Source: Fasciolopsis buskii | Taxonomy: Eukaryota; Platyhelminthes; Trematoda; Plagiorchiida; Fasciolidae | Direction: 5' to 3' | Assembly: GCA_008360955.1 (NCBI GenBank) | Contig: LUCM01006349.1 | Span: 208,228 to 272,227, forward strand | Length of the DNA: 64,000 bases | Shown: positions 13,898 through 25,650 of the stretch, in pieces | Position numbering within the stretch: the first letter of the stretch is position 1 | Layout: each line of letters begins with the position of its first letter | Position numbers and translations under genes: made by a program | The notes under the pieces: model-generated | The model's input: the letters and a program-made list of their open reading frames with translations, nothing else | Database searches by the model: none | What the model was told of the DNA's origin: nothing

Positions 13898-15460
13898 ACT
13901 GCGTGACTGTACAATCCAGCCACACGGAATTAACTGCTGTTATCGGAAGGTGTATGTACTCGAGGGTTCAAACCCGTGCACTACATGATCTAGAGCAGCC
14001 AACTTTTCAGCTGACCCACTTCCTCGGCTATAAACTGATCGATGTGCTGTGTGATGTGCCTTAGTTGCAAGCCTAGAAAACTGTCTGTTTATGTTGATAA
14101 ACCGTACATGTATTTCAATGCCATGGGTCTTAAAGCACGTACCGATGAAGTCACCAACGCATCACAATAATTCCTGGTTGAGGCAAGATCAAAGTCTCAC
14201 ATCCGCTGATGAACGCGCTCACTGCTCTTTTCCGCGGCTAAGGGCAATTTACCACATCGTCGATGCATATCTGTGAGGGTGTGGAGGCAACAAGAAGCAA
14301 CCCTTGTTTGGGGATAGGCATCTTGAATTACGTTCAACTGCACCAAATCGCGTCTAACTGTTGAAGGTAAGGTGTCATTCATGTGAGTAACCGCTTTAAT
14401 TTGGCGGTGGTGAGAGCAGAAAAGACATTTCCAACCCATTGTCATTCATCAGCATCAGGATCTTACACCAGTCAATATATCCACACAAATGCATCTGGTG
14501 GCTTTGTTTTAGTCAGGCTAACCTATCTACTAAATGACGAATACTGTTCGATACGAACGAAGCGAATCTAATAAAACCTTATCGTTTATAAGTTACATCT
14601 GCGCAATACATCTTTCATGCGGACAGCATCACTGAGATTATCGATCAACCTAAACTCACGCATAAGTCCCTGAAAGCCACCAGCCAGTTAGACTTATCTC
14701 TACTATATCGAAGTATGTCATTCGCAATGCCAAAAGTCTTCCTTGAAGGCATCAAGTGCGCCTCTTGTTCCCGCGTTAAATTCCTATTGCAAAAGTAAGA
14801 ATCATCAAGGAAGATATGATTGTGTTAAAGGCGAAATCCAAACGCCTTATACTGCCCCCTGACGGCAAGCAAAATGGCAGATGCAAAACGCCCGATATTG
14901 GAGAATCTGCAAACTGAAATTACATTCTATAAATTCTAACACCTCCGTCCAAGATTTGACGGCTAAGAACACAACTAAACCTCACGAGATAATAAGGAAA
15001 GTAACGGAGAAGGGAACGACGGCACCCTCGGACCCGATTCTCCGAGTAAACATTGTGGTATTTATACCACAAATCAAAACTACACGTTGGAAGCATGAAA
15101 TATGAGAACCTAAAGCAAGCAAAACAAGCGACCTATAAAAAGAGTCCTGTGTCGTCAATCAGCATAGCTATCGCCTTGGAATTTATCAGCCGTGGTGGCC
15201 AAAAGAATGCAAATGGCGTGGCTTCCGGTTACACACCGGTGTATATCATTCACCGGGGATTTAAACAACGCACAAAACTACCAAAATGAGCCAACCAACT
15301 TGTCCCCAGAGATACACCTTCGCGCTACAACAATTTTGATAAAAACTGCCTAAATCAGGTGACAACTATCATCTTCAGGTGGACAAACCGTCATTATCTT
15401 TATGCTATCGCCACCTGATCAACTTCAAAGATTCGTCTTCCAACAGGAGCACTGTTGTAG
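13897..15460. other. Unassigned intergenic DNA
   Basis: No supported feature. Frames at 14881-15289 (+) are short, overlapping and unrecognised. Confidence 0.45.
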
Positions 15461-15815
15461 TGAGTTTACGCGCAAGTCACATGACGCAGTTCGATTAAGT
15501 TTCAGGCTGGCCTGCGTTGACAGGCGACTAATGGAAAACGTGACGACAAGCTGACATGAAATCCAAACATTCCGCAAAGGCGATTGGACGGAACGGACTC
15601 CGCCAATCGGATCTCTCCGATTTTGTATATAAGCCCATGAGTTGTAAATAGAAATTGAACTTGTTGCTATCCAGCTGTGGTCTTCTTGCTGACTTCATTC
15701 GCGTAGACTAGGTCGAAGTGAAGTACGTACTTACTGGTAAAACGCAACCGCTCCTTACCGTGACCGGCCGAATTCTGTCTACTAATAACAAGTCCAAACG
15801 TCCTAACTGTTCGTT
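15461..15815 (+). repeat. LTR-like repeat, copy 1 (probable solo LTR)
   Basis: It begins TGAGTTTACGCGCAAGTC and aligns over about 350 bp with 23149-23500. Shared blocks include ATCCAAACATTCC, the GGCGAT(T/C)GGACGGAA block, CTCC(G/A)ATTTTGTA and, near the end, TACTAAT..CAAGTCC. A TATA-box-like TATATAAG lies at 15626-15633, about 165 bp into the repeat, as in a U3 region. No coding capacity is seen. The other copy interrupts an RTE element, which shows that this unit was mobile. Whether it is a solo LTR of a gypsy element or another non-coding element is not certain. Confidence 0.65.
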
Positions 15816-16211
15816 CTTAGTCAAGGTCGATGTTACTTCTACTCAAATACTCTCCTGAATTTTTCCTTACTTTGAATTTAACCATATATATTTATATGTA
15901 TCACGGGTTTCTCACTCAACCGCGAAGAGGCGTTCCTGCTAGTTGACAAATCAGTCTGTCTCTGTCGACCATACTTGGTACCAGTACAGGCTCTCTTTTC
16001 GCAAAAGTACCGGACCTGCCTCTCATTCTTCGCTCTCGAATGCACGTTCATGCCTGTGTAACTTGCTCTGAGGAGTCGTGGATGAACTAACCTGTTACGA
16101 ATCCGCTTGCTTTCGTCGAAGTATTTAATGAGTACCAAAAGCACAGACAATTCAGCGCTCAGAAAACCGGTGGTAGTATGGCTACGTACATAAACTCATC
16201 ATGGTCGAGCA

Positions 16212-16449
16212 AGTTTGAACCAATTTGTTCATAATCAATGAAAACAACACAGAGCGGCGAACAAGCTCCTTTTCAGTCATTTGTACTTATGTCAATACAT
16301 AACATTAAATATGGTTGGGAATGGCTCAAAGGGCTTGTCGGTTTGCCGTCACATCAGTCAAAACTTTAGGAATGTGTTTGTCTGTGTATATGCAATTGAT
16401 CAATTTGTCACACGATCAGGTTGTAACCCACTTGTTGGATGATGACAAG
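16212..16449 (+). repeat. Foldback-family repeat, single-arm copy
   Basis: It starts near GTTTGAACC, runs through CAACACAGAGCGGCGAACAA and the core ACATAACATTAAATATGG, and ends after CACACGATCAGG. The same sequence forms both arms of the inverted repeat at 18956-19391. This copy is one arm only, without an opposed partner nearby. Confidence 0.8.
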
Positions 16450-17017
16450 TGGGCCAGGGAAGTTTACGAGCCTGAACAAATTGTTTGAGTCCACAGAGCG
16501 GAGTTATGCAAACGAATATATACGGCCACGGCTGTGTTTAATATGTAACACTCGAAAGTTTTTGATCGTTTGCTCCTAGCTTTGCAGATGGTGCAAAAAA
16601 CACTTGTCACGATCACTGAGTGACTTGATTCGTGAAGGTATGAACACACTGGGCTGGTAATTATCTTGACTGTTCCTGTGTTCACTCCAGCCGGATGGTG
16701 TTCACGAATACCATCGGACAAATAAATGCTTGGTCGTGCGGCCAATACACGTGGTCCCACAGGAGCAAGTTAATGAATACTGCGGAATCTGACAATCTGT
16801 CGTTTAGTTGGAATCACACCGTAGATTTGGAGGTAAATATAGCTTTCAACTGTACAACGAAGAATGTTCTGGTGATTGAACTTCATATTCTCCGTTAGAT
16901 GAATTCCGTATGCGTATTACCTCTGAAAAGCGAATTAACGTATACGGACCAAATGATGTAAGGATTGTATCGAAAAATTTGGTTGTAAAACTTGCCTTGA
17001 GAAAGACTACCTACGGT
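16450..17017. other. Unassigned intergenic DNA
   Basis: Frames of 98 (minus) and 67 (plus) codons overlap each other and show no known motif. No GIY-YIG endonuclease remnant, expected beyond the end of the neighbouring PLE, could be recognised here. Confidence 0.4.
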
Positions 17018-17084
17018 AGCCGGAACGTTGGCGACTAACGTCTACTAACAACGCTGTGTTATTAACATTATATCATTCACAATA
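17018..17084 (+). repeat. Short dispersed repeat, copy 1
   Basis: About 66 bp matching 47355-47420, including the identical run TGTGTTATTAACATTATATC followed by ATTCACAAT. It abuts the 3' end of the PLE relic on the minus strand, so it may be part of an element terminus. Confidence 0.7.
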
Positions 17085-17139
17085 ACGTATACGGGTTTCT
17101 TTATTGTTCCTATTTCTTTTCATCTTACTTTGTGTTTTT

Positions 17140-18340
17140 CCATAGCCTTCTTTATGGGTCTTTCGGGGTTTCCATTTTGTACGAACACTCTTCGCAGGAA
17201 ACGGAGTTCATTTTCAATGGCGTCGTCCGTATGTATTTTTCTTGCTGCATCAACTAAAGGGCATATTAGGTTCCTCTTCGCTTGTCACGGCACAAAGCTT
17301 TGAAAATGAATTTAATGTCCGTCCTACGTTGCTTCGCTATAGACTGATAGTTGTACAGATCCGTCCTGCCGTCGCCTTATGTACTCATCCAAATATGCTA
17401 AGCTATGGTCTATTTCTCTTTCTAGTGTAAAATGTACGTTTGGATGGACATTGTTAAATGTCTGTAGCATATGGTTTATGTCCGCATGTTCCTCCCCCAC
17501 GCATAGTATATCAACAAAATTGCGCTTGTATACGGTACAGTGACTAATTGATGAGCGCAGTTGATTATTCTCCAGTTTGGACATAAAGATATCAACAAAC
17601 AATGTTCTCAAGGGTGACCCAGTGTTCTTTTGTCGGTATATTTCACCATTGAATTGAAACTGCACATTTTTGGTGCTCAAGAAGAGTAGTTGTTTCAGTC
17701 CATCTAGTGGAATCCCTATGGAAATGTCGTTATCTTGAATGTACTCGCAAAAGTAACTAATGTTTTTACTGGCCGCAAAATTTGTAAACAGAAAAACTAC
17801 ATCGAGTGGTAACATCCAGTCCTTCCAGACGTACGCTCTTAATAGTTTCTGTGAGTTCAGATGCATCACACACATTATGCCTTGGGATGACTGCTCTAGT
17901 TGGTTCCAGTAAACTGGGTAATCATTTAGATAAAGCGTGATACGGAGAATTACACACGTCCAAAATAGGCCTCATCGGAGCTTCCTCCTTGTGCACCCTC
18001 TGTAGGCCGTACAATTTGGGAATTGTTGTACCTGTTGGTCTTATCCGCCCAAAAGTTAAAGCGACAATCATTCCATCCTGTTTCAGGGCTCGTAATCTAA
18101 TAGGAATTGATTTTCCCATTAGAGTTGTTCTATCCTTTTTGATTGGAGTCTTTGTGAATTTTGACTCGTCGCTCAGTATTCTGTTCATTTTCTCAATGTA
18201 ATCCAAGTTATTGATGATCACAATCTCGGTTCCTTTATCTGTTCTGGCCAAAATTATTTCACTATTTGCCTGTAGTTCTTTCGGACGTTTTGAGTGCTCA
18301 GGTGTTACCAATCTTCTCTTTACTCGTCTGTCGTCTCGAT
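17140..18340 (-). pseudogene. Penelope-like element reverse transcriptase, broken
   Basis: Two minus-strand frames (18311-17922, 129 codons; 17875-17324, 183 codons), separated by a stop or frameshift region, form one PLE-type reverse transcriptase. The first frame carries the start of the RT domain, with TDKG, then KLYGLQRVHKEE followed by MRPILD, the PLE 'YGLPKIHK...LRPI' block. The second carries motif A (LDVVFLFTN), a motif-B-like QKNTGSPL block, and the motif-C region, which reads FVDIL where an active enzyme has YVDD. It continues through the FNNVHPNVHFTLE block typical of the family. Further downstream (about 17230-17150) the connector before the endonuclease is visible (NGNPERPIK), but no GIY-YIG domain follows. 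The element is dead: split frame, altered catalytic aspartate pair and missing endonuclease. Confidence 0.85.
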
Positions 18341-18955
18341 ATTGGCAACACGGATTGACGAGGCAGGATTTAATTATCGCTACTCCACCGGGGAGGATGG
18401 CACCAGGTCCGACAGTTGACCAAATAGATTTTCGAACTCAACCGTCATATCTGGTCGTTTGGTTTTACTGGATGGGCAAAAGAATTTTGGCCATAACGAC
18501 AGGACTTCAAGCAATATCTTATCCAGACTTACAGAAGGCAAGTTGTGGACGAATCTCTCCGGATCCGAGGGAAACTCACCACTAGGTGGTGGTTTTCCCC
18601 AACTCTGACCTCATTCGCTCCACTTCTTTTTCTACTATTGAATGAACGTAGGCAACGAGCGTTTCCCTTTCTTCTCCAGCCAGGAGGACTCGTGCCGAGT
18701 TCACAAAATTTCGTTCCAATTCTGATGCCGACTAGTTGCGGTATCTCGTTCGTTCAGGACTTGACGATGTAAAGACACATTACTAATGTTTACGCGAGTT
18801 CTCACAACACAGTCCGATAAAGTTTGGAACATTCTGATTTGTGAATATGCTCGTCGAGGAACTGAACATGAGCACTACCCAGGGCTATCTTCGTAAAAGC
18901 TTGACGTAACTTTTAAGTTCAGGGGGCACGACCGGGTCTTTAGCTTGCTTCAAGC

Positions 18956-19391
18956 GTTTGAAAAATAAACCCACGTAACACATTGAAAACAATACAAAGC
19001 GACGAGCAAGCATGTTTTCCGTTATTCTTACTTATGCTGATGCATAACATTAAATATGGCTGGGAGTAACTCAAAGGGATTGTCGGTTTGCCATCACATC
19101 GGTTAAAACTCTAAGAATGTGTTTGTGTGTGCATGTGTGACTGATCGATTTGTCGCACGATCTGTTTGTCATCACCCAACAAATGCTTTATAACCTGATC
19201 GTGTGACAAACTGCTCGATTACACAAACACATTCTCAGAGTTTTCAACTGATGAGACTGCAAACCGACAAGCCCTTTGAGCCATTCCCAACCTTATTTAA
19301 TGTTATGTAATGGCATAAGTACGAATGACTAAAAAGGAGCTTGTTCGCCGCTTTGTGATGTTTTCAATGCGTTCCGTGAGATTTTTCAAAC
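18956..19391. mobile_element. Foldback element, about 200-bp inverted arms
   Basis: The plus-strand segment 18956-19162 and the reverse complement of 19391-19197 are the same sequence with moderate divergence. Both contain GTTTGAAAAAT near the outer end, then CATTGAAAAC, the ACATAACATTAAAT core, a CTCAAAGGG..TTGTCGGTTTGC block and AATGTGTTTGTGT. A 34-bp centre separates them. There is no coding capacity. The family has a third, single-arm copy at 16212-16449. Structure fits a foldback or MITE-like DNA element, or two insertions in opposite orientation. No clear target duplication was seen. Confidence 0.8.
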
Positions 19392-19410
19392 ATTCAATAA
19401 CTGGTATTCA

Positions 19411-22139
19411 CTACGCGGTTGTTCATTTCCATCCAGTGTTTTCCAGATAACGGAGGACCATTATAACGAACCTGAACAAAGCTGTATTTTGTACTTAAAA
19501 AGATATTTCGTCTTTTTCTATTCTTTTTTGTCTTTTCTGGTACCTTGGCATAATGACGTCTTCGTAGGTGATTTTAATCATACGTTTTCTCTTTCCGTTA
19601 AAGTACGTAATCCATCAGATCAATTTATTTCCCCAACCAAAAGTAACTTCGCTGTAGATAGAATTACTATCAACTATCTCTGCTAGACTTGTTCCTATCT
19701 CAACCAGTGTTTATTGTCTGCAACTTGTAAAGCTCAATTTATTCCCAGACAACCTTCCAATCCTTGAGACAGTCTAACCAAGTGAACTACGATTACGTGA
19801 TTTTGCACTTGAAATTTTTTTCCTTCATCATAGGGCTCTTTTCTACGCAAGCGCGTGGGTTTCTTCAAAGTCCGGTGATAACAATACTAACAATTTTGCC
19901 GTTCCCCAGGAATGCTTTTTATCTGTAACAACTTCATTGCTTCACTCACACAAAAAGCGTTGTCGAGATGAAAGGCACACTTGATTAATATCGAAGGAAA
20001 TAAAAAGAACCGACTGGCCGAACGCAAATCATCTCCTGAGAAGCTACAGCTGCGGACTCTTATAGCAAGTAATTTTGGCTCTTGTGTGGAAAGGAAACGA
20101 ATCCAATAAGTTACACTTCGGATGTAAAAGACATCGAATGAGCATATATTTACACTGGTAATGACTCTGCATTTCCATGGGTCTCGGACGAATGTACTAA
20201 TGTAACACCCTTTTCCAAAGAAATGTTCAAACTCCTTTTTGCGACCAGAATGACCACCGGTATAGGTCTTGATAGTGTTTTCATTGTTCCGTAAGTAACG
20301 CGCAGCTTCTGTTACATTTAATTCTGTTCCAAATACATCTTTATGAACATATTCCATTTCCGTCTGTTAGAGACCCGCCAGTAGTGTGTCCATACATAAA
20401 CATGGCAGTCGCAGTATTTCAGCCAAACGTTTTCCCCCCATCGCCCTTGTGTACTGTGGTCTTAAGCTAACGGAAAGTGCCGTCGAGAGACGTTTAACTT
20501 CTGCTGATTCGCTCGACGACTTCATTTTGCCTACAAACCAAACAGCTCCACCTTAGATGCTATTGCTTCTCTGGTTCATCATATCACTAAACCCTTGGAT
20601 GCATCCGCTAAATCTTTCCGATTTTTTATCTGCTTTCGTTTTTGCTCCATGGCTGGCTGAAGCACCTTTTGGCATGGCAATCATACTGTTCCACCAACAG
20701 AACTCAACACACAAGAATGGGCCGAAAATGTCTGCACTCGTGGTAAGTAACTCTTGAGTCATCCAAGGAGCTTCCCTTTTTCCGTTTTTCAACATACATT
20801 AGCGATCTGTCAACGAGTTACCCTGACCATTTACTCTGATGATGTTGCCCTCTGTCAGTCAGTAAGTGGAACCGAGGGCTTCCTCAACTTTTCCAACAAT
20901 CTGTCTCTCACTTAAGAGTATTCTGTTCGCTCTGGCTTAAATCTTAATGCATTTACCTGTGTGCGAAAAATTTGCACATAAAATTCTTTCGGATCCCGCC
21001 CATTCTCTATGCAATGGTCTCCCTAAATGCTACTGTCAAGATAGGACACGTTTTACCTTCTTATTCATACTCTGGAGCAAAAATAACTGAAAAAACTGGA
21101 CTGTTCTTTACTTGGTCCGAATTCTTACTAATTGGGATCAGACCCTGACTAACTTTCTACGAGATGACGAATGCGTCCATTTTTGACCCAGTTGCGGATA
21201 TGTGTGTAGGCAAAATCTATGCAAATACAAGTGCAGACGACAGCCGTCAATAGATCACGCGAATGCTCACTCGCATTAATCTCTCACTAAAGTGTTCGCC
21301 CTAATGGAGGCCAGGATACCGCTCTTATCCGAACCAGTGGTGCACGTGTGGCCCAAAAGAGGTGCTCGCTGCTAAAATGTGTTTGATTTTTGTGTTAACT
21401 GCGGTCGCACATATCCGTCTTCTGAATATGATAATCCACTGGTGGCAAAAACAAACCACAGCTGTTTTGGGGATTTTGCTTCAGCAGTCGGTCGACAAGC
21501 GATAGCGCTATTCAGTTCCAAACTCTTGTCAGAGGATTTTAAAAACTCTGAAAACAGGATGGTTTACCAGACAGCACAGTCTGTTTTTAGAAATAGTCGC
21601 ATGTGTTTTCAGTTTGGTTCTAACCGAAAGACCTAGACGGCCTTGGAAAGATCTCTTCTCAGCAGCTTTCATATAAATACTCTGTAGTTGGCTAAGTGCA
21701 TTTTCTCTTGAAAAAAAGAGAAACTTCCTCTACGGTATGGGCAGCTACGTCTGAATACCTCCACCATACTTTTTACAGGGGACATTACTAATTTCCGTTC
21801 TTCCAATATAGGGTCCGAGGTAAGATCACACGAATAATTGAGGCTCGATGGATCTAACTTATAGCAGCATTAGTGCGAATAGAAGGAATAAGTTAGACGC
21901 CTTATTCACCTCACTTAGCTGCCTTCAATTTCAGCAGGTTCAATCGAATACGGCAGCAAGCTTCCTTACCTAGAACTCTAGAAACTTTTAAAATAGATTT
22001 ATGTTGTCTCCGAAACGCGAATGTCGGATCCCATTATCATGATTACTGTTCGTAGCTCAGATAGAACCTCATTCTGTCGATTCACTCATCAATTTCGCGC
22101 GCCCGTGCTCATGCTGGCATTGAGGTCACTCTGAGCATG
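19411..22139. other. Unassigned DNA with one longer minus-strand frame
   Basis: A minus-strand frame of 156 codons (20357-19887) is the only notable one. It has no motif I recognise and no flanking splice-site logic. The rest holds only short, overlapping frames. Confidence 0.4.
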
Positions 22140-23148
22140 CGAGCCGATCGTGTACCGTCAGACTGCACCCCAGTCAACACTCATTTGTTAGCGGTTCAGT
22201 ACACTTCAATAGAAGTCGATGCAAATGTCGTTGTTTGTTCGTCGTATCTGTGTATGCGCCTAATGACGAGTTCTACAGGGAGTTATCTGGATTATTCTGA
22301 AGAGTAGGTTCAACGGACGTTGTGGTCGTTGCTGGCGGTTGTAACACTCAACTTGGTTACTTACTGGAGACAGAATAGCAAAACGGAGGCCGATTTTCTG
22401 TCCTTACCGATAATACCGATAACGGTGATAGTCTCACCCAAGTTTGTTCTAATCACAGGCTGTTTCTGGGCGACACCAGTTTTTGTCATAAAAACGACAT
22501 CGGCTCACTTAATGCCCTCCTTCGTCTTCACAGCGTTGGAATCAGACAGATCAAATTATCATCGGTCACCGGTGATGTGGTTCAGTCGGGGATTGTCGAT
22601 CATTCTGGTTCACACTCGTGGTCGATGCACGCTTTCGCTTGCTTCTAGTTCGCGGTTATAACAACACGAAAACCACTTGTTCTGCCCAGCTGCTTCTATA
22701 TGATAATCGGTGACTTCATTTTCAGTCGAACCTCTAATCACGTTGGTCGTCTTCACAAAATGCTTAGTATCTAAGCGAACACTGGAGACAGATCAAAGAA
22801 GTCCTGCACGCAACGGCAACTGCTACACAGGACTCCTTGCCAAGTAAACCTCAAAAGAGATGGATATCCACGACTCCAGTCTTTGCGCTGGATGCTCGCA
22901 GACTCGCCCCCCCAGATGCCATATACAGTGAGATGCTCAAATCCTTGAAGTGTCAGTTGACGGAGAGCCTGATAAGTGACATCGAGCAGGGGTGAACGGA
23001 AAAAATGTAGGCAAATGAAAAAGGTTGCAGCCTTTTTTGTCGGATTATGAACACTAATCTATGAAGGGCAAGTATAAGCGAGGTGATCAAACTCTCCGAT
23101 GACACTGCTTCGCTCTCAAGACCGTTGTCCAGTGTTGGGCAGATATGG

Positions 23149-23500
23149 TGAGCTTATGTGCAAATCGCGTGATGCAGTCCGGTACAGCTTCGCGCTGGCC
23201 TGAGTGGAAAAGCAACCAATGAGAACCGTGGCAGCAAGGATTCATGATATCCAAACATTCCCCGAAGGCGATCGGACGGAATGCATTCCACCGATCGGGG
23301 TATCTCCAATTTTGTAAATAAACCCACTAGCCGTAAATAACCCTTGCACGTGTTCCCTTTTATTGTGACCTTCGCGTTGTGCTCGTTTGAGTAGCTTGGA
23401 CTGGAGTCAGTTCAATGCCTACTGGTAATCAGAATCCGTTCGATACAGTGGGTCATCGAACTCCATATACTAATTTCAAGTCCCGATACTATAGAACACT
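23149..23500 (+). mobile_element. LTR-like repeat, copy 2, inserted in the RTE LINE
   Basis: It aligns with 15461-15815. It interrupts the RTE linker just after the codons for an RTE-type WAE motif: the LINE text stops at GGGCAGATATGG and resumes at GGGAGCAGTTTACTTGG, whereas the copy at about 44700-44735 runs across this point. It starts TGAG. The TATA-like site of copy 1 reads TAAATAAA here. The end is uncertain by some 10 bp, and no clean target duplication survives. Confidence 0.65.
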
Positions 23501-23837
23501 AGGGAGCAGTTTACTTGGCTCAACGTCACAGTGGGCCTTCCGCTTATGGCTTACGGTGGATATCAGGCCTCCACCTGAAACGGAAGCCATCAGGGAAACA
23601 GATTTTCGCCAAAGGAATAACACTGCCCAGATAGGATATCTCCGTCCCTCTTCAGAAATTTAGTTTAGTGAGCACCACATCCAAACTGCTTGCTGTCATT
23701 ATCCTCCGAAGTTTACGTATTATTCGCGGAAGGTATACGTGCAAGAACCAAGCTGGTTTCGACGTGGACCAAATTTTTACTGTACAACAGATCTTGGAAT
23801 AAAGGCACATGTTCCGAAGACCCACAGTTTCTGTCCT

Positions 23838-24410
23838 TGTGAGGGAATGGTAATGCAATTGGTGTTACTCCCGAGTGTAACAGAGTTGTTTCATTGGTTT
23901 CCGGTGGTTGCGCGATGCCGAGCCGCATCAAACAAATCGCGATCAGTACGCAGGCGTGCATCTAACTCGGTCTTGCCAGAGAGCGGGCGAGTGCAGAAGG
24001 AAAGACCAGATTAAGACCTCGTTATTTCACTGCCCACAACCTGCCGGCCAACATGGTGGTGTGAGCAGAAGAACTATGCAAATTGAGAAGGCCATGTCGA
24101 GTTGGGCCACCCAATCGAGACCAGCGTTCCAGATTGGACAAGAAAACATGAATCAAACTGGGTGAAATGCACCGAACAATTGAACCAATCGAAGCGCGAT
24201 CCGGAAAACCGATGAAATAATGGGGGTCGCACAGTCGCAAATATGCAAAGAAAATAGCCCATATGGGGCGATTTCATTTGAGCAAAAGACATTTTGTGAC
24301 GGTCGACTTTGATTTTTCTTACTTGAGCTAGTGGGGATGGACGATAGTGACCTCGAACTAGGATCGACTAATTTGAAAGCGGATCTCGGAACAGTGATTA
24401 AACGCTACTC
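23838..24410 (+). mobile_element. Insertion of about 570 bp inside the RTE reverse transcriptase
   Basis: The LINE reads CCCACAGTTTCTGTCC up to about 23834 and continues only at about 24415 with TCTTCCTTTACCTGAAATCG. In the homologous copy at about 45190-45230 the two sides are adjacent. The inserted block starts near TGTGAGGG and ends near CTCGACA. It has no coding content beyond short overlapping frames and no second copy in the window. CCTT occurs at both junctions and may be a remnant of a target duplication. A solo LTR is a plausible reading of the TG...CA termini. Confidence 0.55.
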
Positions 24411-25650
24411 GACAATCTTCCTTTACCTGAAATCGGTATTCGAATTAGTCGACCGTGCAGTTCTTTCAGGCTGCCGCTCACTGAAGGGTGTGCCAGAGAA
24501 ATTCATTCCACTTATCCAATCATTTTGTTCAAATAGCCGAAGCTGAGTTCGTGGTTACGGCGATCTTTCACTACAGTTCACCACTGCTGGTGTAGATACT
24601 CAAGATTGCCCACTTTTATCCTCTTTTTAATTTTATAATTGCAGTGGTTATGGAGATATTCATGCCTTCTTATGAGAATAGAGGTATTGATATTTGCTCA
24701 GACAGGAACCGGTCTAACCTAGAATATGCGGGCGATATTATGGTGTTGAGTAAAGATCCAAGTAAGTTGCAGGTTCCTCTCGATCGTCTGAACGACAGTG
24801 TGTATTTGATGTTTTGCACCTTCAAAGTGTGAAATGCTGTTGCAGGACTGGACTGGTTCAAAACCGAAACTTTTACTCGCAGGAGAACAGCTGGGTAAGG
24901 CGGAAAGACTCAGTTACTTGGGTAGTTGTACTTTACCTAGTGGTTGTATATCGAACGAAGTGCCTTCGCACATACCTAGGGCCCGATTGGCATTTGCTAG
25001 TTCGAGGCATCTGTGGAGTCGACGTGACATCGGTTTATCGGGTAAAGGTCGAGCATATCCAAAAACAGTGAAGTCGGCTCCGAAATGTGACCGTTGAGAA
25101 AAGAGGGCATAGGGTGACTTTTGGTGCTTGAACACCCTTGTGTTCATAGTACTTATAGAATTTGATGAGTAAGTTAGAAGCTAAGCGTAAGCTACTGGCT
25201 GCTAGTTTTCAGTCTTTATAACAGGCACCAAATCAAAACAGGTTGGAGTGGGTGGAACATGTTTTGTGCGTGCCTACAGAACCACTAGCTAGTTATACGC
25301 TGATCTGTGAGACAGGTAATGGCTGGGAGATGGTTCAAGATGGCTAGTTGATGACGTACAAAGTGTGGAAGCCTTCACCGGTAGACTAGCCCGTGTAGGT
25401 CCAACTAGACCACCGGTTTGGGGCCCACAAAATGGTTGGAGGCGACAGATGTTACAGTTTATTGTCGCAGTTAGTGGCGTCCTTGGGTTCAAAACCTTTC
25501 ATCTTTTGCATGGTTCTTCAACTTACTATTTTACAGTCGATCTTTCACTGTTCCTTGCTCTTTTTTGCTGTTCGGGCGGATGATACTTCGAGCTAGTAAC
25601 CAAAAACGCAGCACTCTGGTGCAAGTTCATTGGTTGTACAAATTGAAATG

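Larger units (their letters stand above)
22140..25650 (+). pseudogene. RTE-clade LINE (SR2-like), degenerate, with two nested insertions
   Basis: A non-LTR retrotransposon can be read in order across shifting frames. The apurinic endonuclease part lies at about 22250-22950 (YAPNDEFYREL, then STDVVVVAG with an altered GD/N site, then QLGYLLETE). The linker leads to the reverse transcriptase: VDQIFTVQQILE at about 23760, FELVDRAVLSG near 24435-24470, GVPEKFIPLI, LEYAGDI at about 24720 in place of the YADD motif, then KCEMLLQDW, LGSCTLPSG and the C-terminal WGP block at about 25420. A 3' region runs to about 25650. Stops and frameshifts are frequent and YADD reads YAGD, so it is inactive. Two foreign blocks (23149-23500 and about 23838-24410) break it where the second copy at 43960-45660 is uninterrupted. 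Confidence 0.85.

Noticed and set aside
13935..14010. Possible tRNA at GAGGGTTCAAACCCGTG
   Set aside because: Only a B-box-like segment is present; no A box at the right distance and no cloverleaf.
19887..20357. 156-codon minus-strand frame
   Set aside because: Length is slightly unusual, but there is no motif, family resemblance or splice context, so not called as a gene.
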